Below are positions 1 to 7,000 of a stretch of DNA of 40,451 nucleotides, piece by piece (the stretch's first letter is position 1; every line of letters starts with the position of its first letter). Location of the stretch: positions 1 to 40,451 of the forward strand of contig CAYVFI010000048.1 of the NCBI GenBank assembly GCA_964450955.1, in the 5' to 3' direction. The translations under genes and the position numbers were made by a program. The DNA is from CAYNWT01 sp964450955. GTDB lineage: Bacteria > Planctomycetota > Planctomycetia > Planctomycetales > Planctomycetaceae. The notes under the pieces were generated by a model. The model saw nothing but the letters and a program-made list of their open reading frames with translations, ran no database searches and had not been told where the DNA came from.

Positions 1-35
1 GACACTCCGAGAGAATCAGAAGATGCCGCCAGCCA

Positions 36-62
36 CAAAAATCCCAGAAGAACCGGGATTAT
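36..62 (-). terminator. Terminator-like hairpin, minus strand
   Basis: Read on the minus strand, AATCCCGG and CTGGGATT form an 8-bp stem with one G-U pair, followed by a run of T. It lies just past the end of the minus-strand transposase-like relic and would fit as its old terminator. It is seen directly in the sequence; its function is inferred. Confidence 0.4.
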
Positions 63-69
63 ACTCAAA

Positions 70-252
70 TCAAATCCAGCCGAAACTCAAGCCTCGGCCT
101 GAACACCGCGGGCTGCAAGCGGCACTTCGATAGCAAATGCTGCGAACATGACCGTTAAGCGTTTGCGGCGAGGTGTTCAGATCGACATCCGCAATAGACC
201 AGCTCGCATCCAGCCCAACCATTCGATGATAATGCTCGTTTAGTGGATCCAT
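70..252 (-). pseudogene. Relic resembling the N-terminus of an ISL3-type transposase
   Basis: A 60-residue reading frame starts at an ATG and stops far too early for any transposase. Its first 30 or so residues, with the core YHRMVGLDASWSIADVDLN, resemble the opening segment of ISL3-family transposases, in which a short Tyr-rich start leads to a G-L-x-x-W-x-V-x-x-V-x-L pattern. After about residue 30 the similarity ends, and the Cys-rich zinc-finger part that should follow is not recognisable. A one-base shift at that point opens a second short frame, so a frameshift followed by decay is possible. No terminal inverted repeats or target duplication were found. The family assignment is from memory of the family pattern and is tentative; it could also be a chance frame. 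Confidence 0.35.
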
Positions 253-346
253 GCTGTGTTCCCAAAAAAAGACACCGTTCTCGTACCTGTCAAAAACCAG
301 TCAACTTACGCACTTAGCCGCGAACTTCTCGGAAGAACGGTTATTT

Positions 347-2536
347 ATGAACACAATCCCTGCTACTCACGATGTTGTCCTTGTTGGAGCCGGCCACACC
401 AACATGCACATTGTGCGAATGATGCGCATGCATCCGATTCCCGGCGTGCGGCTCACGGTTATCTCGCCCACCGGGAACGCTCCGTACAGCGGCATGCTGC
501 CGGGAACGCTGGCCGGCATCTATTCACAGGACGACATGACCGTCGATTTGTATCGAGCGATCGAACCGACCGGCGTGCAGCTCATCGTTGCACCAGCCAT
601 TGGACTGGATGCGAAGAAGCGACGCGTGCTGTTGAAAGATCGGCCGCCGGTTCGCTTTGATGTGTGTTGTGTCGGAATCGGTTCCATTCCCGCTATGCGA
701 GAACTCTGGGCCGGCCAGGAAAACGTGCTCAGCATCAAACCGATGGCCACATTCCTTGATCGGTTCAACGCGCGGTTGGATGCGTTGGCCAATCTGGACA
801 CGCTGCATCTGTCGGTCGTGGGTGGTGGAGCGGCCGGAACCGAAGTGGCGTTTTGCGTTGAGAACTATCTCAAGACGAAAGGCGTCACTGCCAAAGTCTC
901 GTTAATCGATTCAGGAGACAGGCCGCTTAAGGGCTACCTACCGAAGACACGCGACCTGGCGATGTCTGAATTCAAACGTCGTGGCATCGAAGTAGTCGGC
1001 GGGCATCGAGTGAGCGGGTTCGACAACAATCAGCTGACGTTCGAAAAACACGAACCTCGCCATGCGGATCTGGTCATCTGGGCCGCCGCCGCGTCGGCTC
1101 CTCCGGTTCTTGAATCGTTTGACCTGCCGAAGACAGACAACGGTTTTCTGGCCGTTGACAACACGTTGCTAAGCACGTCTGGTGCACCGGTGTTTGTGGT
1201 TGGCGACACGGCTTCGTTTGTGAATCAGGACGTCGCCAAAGCCGGCGTGTACGCGGTTCGCGAGGGGCCCGTTCTGTGGGAGAACATCAAGCGCAAGCTC
1301 AACAACCGGTCGCTCACCGAATACAAACCGCAGACCGACTTCATGTCGCTGCTGGCAACCGGAGACGGTTCGGCAATCGGGCAGTACAAGGGCAAGGCGA
1401 CGCTAGGCAAGTGGGTGTGGAAGCTGAAGAACCACATCGACCGCAAGTTCATGCGGATGCATCAGGTCTACGACCCGATGATGACGGTTCAACCAAAACC
1501 GGCCGACGACACGCCCACGATGAAGTGTCGCGGCTGCGGCGGTAAAGTCGGCGCGGGAGTTCTCTCAGCGGCGCTTGAGAAACTCAACGTCGGCGGCGGC
1601 GATCATGTTGGCCTGTCAGAACCGGACGACGCTGCGATCCTCGATCTCAGCAAGGGCCCGGCCAATGTTGTGTCCGTCGATTTCTTCCAGGCGTTCCTCA
1701 GCGACCCCTTCATCGTCGGCCGTGTCGCCGCACTCAACGCGTTAAGCGACATTTGGGCGATGGGAGCCGACTGCGTGGGCGCGCTGGCGATGGTCACGCT
1801 TCCCGAAGCCGCACCCGGATTGCAAACCGAAACGCTGCATCAACTACTGGCCGGCGGAGTTCATGAATTGAACCTTGCCAACGCCGAACTACTTGGCGGT
1901 CATACCATCGAATCGCAGGACATGACTGTCGGCTACACCACCATGGGCCGGTTCGCCGACGGCGTGGTTCCGTTTAGAAAGAACGGTCTCAACCCGGGCG
2001 ATTTGTTAGTTCTCAGCAAGCCGCTGGGAACCGGAACCATCCTCGCCGCGCTCGGCGACGGCAACTGCCGATCTGAATGGATGGACGCAATGTTGCCGCA
2101 CATGCTGGTCAGCAACCAAAGCGCATCACTCATCGCGCGTGAGTTCAACATTGTCGCCGCAACAGACGTCACGGGTTTTGGGCTGGCGGGCCACATGTTG
2201 GAGATGCTGGGCCCCAGCAACTGCAGCGCGAAACTAAACGCGGCCGACATTCCGCTATACGCAGGCTTCGAACAACTGACCGCCGAAGGTGTCCGCAGCA
2301 CGCTGTACCCACCCAACCGCGAATCGGCCGAAATGAACGGAGCCGACATCGGTTCCAACAACAGCGCAGCAGCGCATGCGCTATTCGATCCACAAACATC
2401 GGGCGGTCTGCTAATCGCAGTTCCACCCGCCCAAGCCGACGACCTGGTTAAGGCCCTGCGCGCCGGCGACTGCACTGAAGCGGCAGTGATCGGCGAAGTC
2501 ATCGCGGCAGACGGTTCAAGCAAACTGGGCTTCTAA
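347..2536 (+). CDS. selD: FAD/NADH dehydrogenase-like and selenide,water dikinase fusion (SelD)
   Basis: This 729-residue two-domain protein begins with a pyridine-nucleotide-disulfide oxidoreductase of the NDH-2 type. That domain has a first dinucleotide-binding motif GAGHTNMH near residue 10, a second GGGAAGTE near 160, and VVGDTASF near 285. The C-terminal domain, from about residue 392, is selenophosphate synthase, which makes selenophosphate from selenide and ATP for selenoprotein or selenouridine synthesis. Its loop reads C397-G-G-K400, matching Cys17 and Lys20 of Escherichia coli SelD, so the active-site nucleophile is cysteine and not selenocysteine; the second Cys of the usual C-G-C-K is Gly. 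The ATG at 347 is preceded by GGAAG at a sensible distance. The frame stays open 32 codons further upstream, but those residues match nothing in the family. The fusion is known in several phyla; the NDH domain may supply or recycle selenide, which is inference. No mnmH (selU) or selA gene is present nearby. Confidence 0.93.
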   Translation: MNTIPATHDVVLVGAGHTNMHIVRMMRMHPIPGVRLTVISPTGNAPYSGMLPGTLAGIYSQDDMTVDLYRAIEPTGVQLIVAPAIGLDAKKRRVLLKDRPPVRFDVCCVGIGSIPAMRELWAGQENVLSIKPMATFLDRFNARLDALANLDTLHLSVVGGGAAGTEVAFCVENYLKTKGVTAKVSLIDSGDRPLKGYLPKTRDLAMSEFKRRGIEVVGGHRVSGFDNNQLTFEKHEPRHADLVIWAAAASAPPVLESFDLPKTDNGFLAVDNTLLSTSGAPVFVVGDTASFVNQDVAKAGVYAVREGPVLWENIKRKLNNRSLTEYKPQTDFMSLLATGDGSAIGQYKGKATLGKWVWKLKNHIDRKFMRMHQVYDPMMTVQPKPADDTPTMKCRGCGGKVGAGVLSAALEKLNVGGGDHVGLSEPDDAAILDLSKGPANVVSVDFFQAFLSDPFIVGRVAALNALSDIWAMGADCVGALAMVTLPEAAPGLQTETLHQLLAGGVHELNLANAELLGGHTIESQDMTVGYTTMGRFADGVVPFRKNGLNPGDLLVLSKPLGTGTILAALGDGNCRSEWMDAMLPHMLVSNQSASLIAREFNIVAATDVTGFGLAGHMLEMLGPSNCSAKLNAADIPLYAGFEQLTAEGVRSTLYPPNRESAEMNGADIGSNNSAAAHALFDPQTSGGLLIAVPPAQADDLVKALRAGDCTEAAVIGEVIAADGSSKLGF

Positions 2537-2548
2537 GGCGAGCACACC

Positions 2549-2586
2549 CCACCGGGTTTACCCCAGCGGCCTACTGGCCTTTGCGT
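2549..2586. repeat. Dispersed intergenic repeat, copy 1
   Basis: The core ACCGGGTTTACCCCAGCGG is followed by ACTGGCCTTTGCG. Closely related copies occur at 13824-13862 and, inverted, at 24020-24046. All three lie between genes. The core can fold on itself (GGGTTTACCC). It looks like a short extragenic repeat family of unknown role. Confidence 0.5.
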
Positions 2587-2637
2587 CACCCGACTTGTTC
2601 GCTTTCGATGTCGTGACCGGACTATAAGAGTCAGCCA

Positions 2638-2729
2638 GAAATGTAGCCGACTGAGGCTCTCAGTAGGCTCGTCGCAAAGCGACGACCACGCGCTGTCTGC
2701 CTGCTCAGGGCCTGAGCAGGCTACATTTC
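2638..2729. repeat. 92-bp cloverleaf-like inverted-repeat element
   Basis: Perfect 11-bp inverted ends, GAAATGTAGCC at 2638-2648 and GGCTACATTTC at 2719-2729, enclose three internal hairpins. These are CTGAG-GCT-CTCAG (2651-2663), CGTCGC-AAA-GCGACG (2670-2684) and CCTGCTCA-GGGCC-TGAGCAGG (2700-2720). The whole element can fold into a closed stem with three arms. It sits between selD and a decayed gene and overlaps the end of the latter. It is consistent with a REP-like or miniature non-autonomous element. No transposase is associated and no second copy is in the window. Confidence 0.6.
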
Positions 2730-3410
2730 AGACCGCCGCGCTTCACCAACAGCGGAATATCGTCTGGCGTCACCGCAATAGAAGAAACATTCAGGTCCCA
2801 CAAATTTGGCACCACTCAATAGCGAGACAAACTTGGAGTCAAACTTTCCACCGCCACTGAACTGTGTGCCCAACTGTGTGCCAAGCGACAAACGTTCGAC
2901 CTTGCGACAATCTCGCAGCAGGTCCATTGTGGACCAATGCCATCGCTCGCTGATTTTCACGTTCCTGACTTCCGGACAGTGAATTCGAAGAGCAGCTTCG
3001 CCCCGGCCGGAGTTCGATGCAGAAAGCTGCAAGTTCTTTAGAACAGGAAACTCCCCGACGAAGTCGTTCTCTCCGGCTATCTTAACCCCGTCCACAATTC
3101 GGACGTTACATCTCGACATGGACACTTCCACGAGAATCCAAGGACGCATAATGAAACTCCACCGGGCAATCGATTCGTACCCAGTTTCCTTAGTTCCCGT
3201 CACCGCGATTCGAGCGCCAAAGTAGCAAGACTCTACGGTCATACCGTAAGTATTGATCTCTTTGCGAATTACGCGTTATCGAGACCGCCATTCTCGCATC
3301 GATCCCATCAGGGTCCCCATAGTTCTCGGACACCGTGACTTTCGGTCCATCCGGTATTAGTGTGGGTAGATTTGTAGGCTTCGAAGCTGGCTCGGCTTGA
3401 CCAATTACAG
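2721..3410 (-). pseudogene. Frameshifted remnant of a hypothetical exported protein
   Basis: The minus strand holds an open frame of 173 codons (3242 down to 2721). Its upstream continuation is cut by a stop just before VIRKEINTYG. In the neighbouring frame, from about 3410 to 3265, the translation runs AVIGQAEPASKP, then IPDGPKVTVSENYGDPDGID and ARMAVSIT, which reads like the missing N-terminal part. Joining the two frames near 3265-3272 gives one continuous, ordinary-looking sequence. A single frameshift is therefore the simplest explanation. The first residues look like the end of a signal peptide, but its start would fall inside the blaI control region, so the 5' end is also lost. An in-frame 12-bp tandem duplication at 2860-2883 gives LGTQLGTQ. 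The later part has Leu-rich spacing, but I do not recognise a family. Confidence 0.45.
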
Positions 3411-3450
3411 CTGTACTCGTAAAACCTGCGAAATCTGAAGTACACCTGTA
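3397..3450 (+). promoter_or_regulatory. Promoter and two BlaI/MecI-type operator dyads
   Basis: TACAGCTGTA (3406-3415) and TACACCTGTA (3441-3450) both match the TACA-N2-TGTA dyad bound by BlaI/MecI dimers. They are 35 bp centre to centre. The sequences around them also form a larger inverted repeat, ATTACAGCTGTACT against AGTACACCTGTAAT (13 of 14 matching). A possible -35 box TTGACC (3397-3402) and -10 box TAAAAC (3420-3425), 17 bp apart, flank the first dyad. The regulator start codon is 17 bp after the second dyad. This arrangement implies autorepression of the blaI-M56 pair. The dyads are seen directly; the promoter boxes are weak matches. Confidence 0.65.
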
Positions 3451-3467
3451 ATTGCACGGAAGCAGTC

Positions 3468-3851
3468 ATGCCGGATCGGCCAGCCCTTTCTCGGGGCGAA
3501 ATGGAAGTTGCTCGCGTTCTTTGGCAGCTGAAGAAGGGAACCGTTCGTGAGGTTCACGACGCATTCCCTGAAGAACGCAAAATCGACTTTACCACCGTTC
3601 AGACTTATCTGCGGCGGCTCGAACAAAAGGGCTACCTGAAAGTCAAAATGGACGGTCGGACGCGAGTGTATTCGCCTCGCGTGAAGCCGCGAACCGTGAT
3701 TCGCGAGACCGTGGACGATTTGCTGGAACGCCTGTTCGGCGGCGACGCTTTGCCGCTCATGCAGCATCTGATCGAAGATCGCGGCATCGGTGACAAGGAA
3801 ATCGGTCAGCTGCGCGAACTGCTTGATCAATTGGAGGCTGGCGATGAGTAG
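3468..3851 (+). CDS. blaI: BlaI/MecI/CopY-family transcriptional repressor
   Basis: This 127-residue protein has the full length and layout of the family. An N-terminal winged helix (residues about 7-70) includes LSRGEMEVARVLW and the recognition region DFTTVQTYLRRLEQKG. A C-terminal dimerisation part contains ERLFGGD, near where BlaR1-type signalling leads to cleavage in staphylococcal BlaI. It should bind the two TACA-N2-TGTA dyads just upstream and repress its own transcript. The partner M56 metallopeptidase gene follows on the same strand. The stop codon sits in an ATGA overlap (ATG at 3844), the usual coupling of a downstream partner, but that frame no longer leads into the M56 gene because a repeat element lies in between. 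The inducing signal is unknown; despite the name, nothing here points to beta-lactam resistance. Confidence 0.93.
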   Translation: MPDRPALSRGEMEVARVLWQLKKGTVREVHDAFPEERKIDFTTVQTYLRRLEQKGYLKVKMDGRTRVYSPRVKPRTVIRETVDDLLERLFGGDALPLMQHLIEDRGIGDKEIGQLRELLDQLEAGDE

Positions 3852-3901
3852 CTTCCACGGTAGTAGCGTCCGAGGATGGGGCCAACGCTACGGTTTGTTT
3901 G

Positions 3902-4032
3902 TACTTGGGGCCTCCGAGCCCCAAGGTTCTAACGCGTTGCCGGTTCGCAAGCGTAGATCAACGGCCAACGAAATTTGCGGGTCGCTAAAAAAACGACGCT
4001 ACTCGTGCTTGGGGCTCGGAGGCCCACAAGTA
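3902..4032. repeat. 131-bp inverted-repeat element between blaI and the M56 gene
   Basis: The arms at 3902-3925 and 4008-4032 are inverted copies of each other, differing by one base. Each arm is itself a hairpin, with CTTGGGG pairing to CCCCAAG around CCTCCGAG. The interior is unrelated to its neighbours and holds no convincing gene. Size and structure suggest a miniature inverted-repeat element. It separates the ATGA-coupled start at 3844 from the working start of the M56 gene at 4091, so it seems to have landed in or next to the original 5' end of that gene. Confidence 0.6.
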
Positions 4033-4090
4033 CGGAAGGGAACACATGAGGGCCAACGGCCCGACTCTTCGCAAGCCGGGGAGACCAACG

Positions 4091-7000
4091 ATGACTGATT
4101 CGCTCCTCAACATTGGCTTCACTCAACTGTGGCAACTGTCGCTGCTAATCCTTGCCGTCGGCACACTTGCGCGGACGGTTTGTCGCAACCGGCCGCACGC
4201 GGCGATGGTGCTTTGGCTGCTGGTGCTTGTGAAATGTGTCACGCCGCCCATCGTTGCGGCTCCGTTCGGTTTGTTTTGTCGAACCGCTGAACCGCACGTC
4301 GAAGCTGTCGCTTCGGTTGATGCCCCAAGCCCGTTCGCGTTCTTCGTGAAACAAGAACCTGTACCGCCTGTCGACATCGAGTACCTCACATACTCAGAGC
4401 CGTTCGAAACGTTGGTTCCGATCGAAGAGGCATTCGAAGAACCATTCGAACCGCTCACGATGCGGGATTGGCTTGTCATCGCGTGGCTAATCGGAACCAC
4501 CTTGGTGGTTCTCATCGCTTTCACTCGCGTTGTGCTGTGCCTGCGCCGCATCAAGCGGACCAGCATTGATCCACCGGAGGAACTTGTCGAGCGGCTTGAA
4601 CAACTGCGTTCGAAGCTCGGCATTCGGCGGCGCGTTTCGTTGATGATCACATCATCGGCCATCGGCCCGGCGGTTCTCGGACTGTTCCGCCTGCGCATCG
4701 TGGTTCCTGAAGTGATTGCTCGCGATGGAGCCGACAAGTTGGAGCCAATTCTGGCGCACGAACTAATCCACATCCGCCGCGGCGATTTATGGGTTGGGCT
4801 GCTGAGCCTGGTTGCAAAAGGTCTGTGGTGGTTCCATCCGCTCATGTGGTGGGTGAGCAAACAAATCTCGCGCGACACCGAACGCGCGTGTGATGAAGAC
4901 GTGCTGACCGCATTGAAATGTCGGCCGGCAGATTACGCTCGCAGTTTGCTGCGAGTGTTGGAACAGAAGAACGAACTCAAGGCGATGCCCGCGTTTCCGG
5001 GTGTTCGTCCCGTGGAAATCACATCTCAACGCATGGAGAGAATCATGAGCTTACGACAAGGAAGTCGAAGCGGAGGAAGCTGGCGTCGGAGGTTACTGTT
5101 TGTTGTCGCGGCGGCGGTTGTGCTGCCGGGCGCGGTTATCAGTCAGGACGCGAAGCCGTTACCGGTACCGACGCCGCTGAAGAAGGAAGCCGAAGAACAC
5201 AAGAGGCAAATTGTGGTCAAGGCTACGATTGTCGAAGCGGCCGCCGCGGATATCCCCGCTGCTTTCCGAGACATCCAACGTGCGAACGTCATGGTCGTGA
5301 CGCCCGAGGCAAAGCTGGCTCAGGAGCATCAAGATAAGCTGAACCAACGCCAAACCCACAGTCCAGCCTCACCGCAGCCAAGCGTCAGCGGAACCGCAAC
5401 TGTTGAGTTTCGATCGCTTGCGCCAAAGCAACTTGAAGCCGGCCTTGCCGCCTTGGTGGCTCAGAAGGATGCGAGCGTCCTCTGTGCACCGAAATTGATC
5501 TGCAATGACGGTCAGCGGGCATCACTTCAGACTTCAGGCGACGATCTGGTCTCGCTCGAAGTCACACCGCGAGTCACGAAGCACGGAATCGAACTCAAAT
5601 ATCGTTTCGAGGTAACCCAGCAGCAAGAAGATGGAGGAAAGACGGTTCGCCGTTCTGAAACGACACATGAACTCACGAACGGTAAGGCCCTGGTTCAGAC
5701 AGGATGTCAAACGGACGGTCGCGAGTTGGTTCTCATTCTCGAAGCAGATGAACTCAAGATGGCCCCGGCGACTGCGATCCGGGATGCCGGCATTCTCTTC
5801 GATAAAGCCGGCGTTGAAGCAGCTCTGGCGGACTTTGACGCGAATATGACAGGTCCGATATCTGGCTGGGAACGGGTTCTACGCAACTGGGAAGCTGTAC
5901 CTGTCCGTGATCAGGAGCCTGCTACCTTTCTCGTCAAGGCTCTTCTCTTCGAAGCTGCTCCCGAAGCAAAATTCGAATTCGCCACACCGCGACCAACGCA
6001 AATCGTCGAGCTTACGCGCCGAGTCGAGAACCAAGAACCAACTCAGCTCAACTCCACGACATTCTCCGTTCCCATCGAATCAGTACTGGAAAACATTAGG
6101 CGACTACAGAAGTCGCACGAAATCCACGTCCTCTCGCGACCAGAGATTGTCACTTTGGAAGGGCAGCCCGCGAGGGTCGAAGTCGGGCAGCAAGTCCCTC
6201 CGCAGAACAAGGATGACGATGGGTTCCGTGGTATCAACCTCACTCTCACCCCGACACGCGTGGAAGGGAAGATTGTTCTGTCCGGAAACCTGCTGATGCG
6301 AGTTCAAACTGGCCAGGTAGAAACAACTGAGTATGAGTTCCGCGTAGAAAAGACGCAGGAGGATCTGGCGCGACTCATACGGCTGAAGCGTGGGGATTCG
6401 AAACCGGACCTTATGCTGTCACTTGAAGCAGTCACTATGCAAAAACCGGCTCCTCAACAGAAAAGGACGGTTCGCGTTCGCGTTGAGGGAGCGGTTGAAG
6501 CTCCAGGGTTCTACGACGTCCCCATCGGCGAGAACAACCTCATCAACGCGATCGCGATGGCCGGCGGACTGACTAAGAATGCTGGTAACGTCGTTGAAGT
6601 GTCCGGCAAGCCAAATCCAGATCATCCGGATACAGTCCGTCAGGCCGGTTTCGTGAATCAACCAAAAGTTCGAGCCAAAGCCTCGCTCACGCGGCGTGTC
6701 TCCGGTCTCGTAAAGATCTCATTGCGAGCCAATGATGTTGTTACGGTCGCGGCTCACTCTCATTCCGGTGGCATTACTGCGGGACCGAGACTGTTCGGTC
6801 GGTCCTATGGGCTGTTTGACTTGGTGGCTTCCGATGGCGACTTAATGAAGCAAGGGACATTTTCGATCGATGAGGTGGTCAGGCTGATCCGCGATTCTGT
6901 TGATGCGAGGTCCTGGCAGCGTGGAAGTATTGAGAAAACGACGACACAGAGTGTCCCTGTAACCGCCGATCTGCCGCCAGGTCCCAAAGCCGACGTTGAA

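Noticed and set aside
1933..2523. 196-codon frame on the minus strand within selD
   Set aside because: It is a shadow of a strong coding frame in GC-rich DNA and has a low-complexity Ser/Ala/Pro composition.
3844..4098. 84-codon frame beginning at the ATGA overlap with blaI
   Set aside because: It consists mostly of the inverted-repeat element and has no family-like sequence; it is better explained as the broken old coupling site.
4123..4878. 251-codon minus-strand frame within the M56 gene
   Set aside because: It overlaps the conserved membrane and HELIH part of the M56 protein; the composition (Arg/Ser/Thr-rich) is typical of antisense frames.
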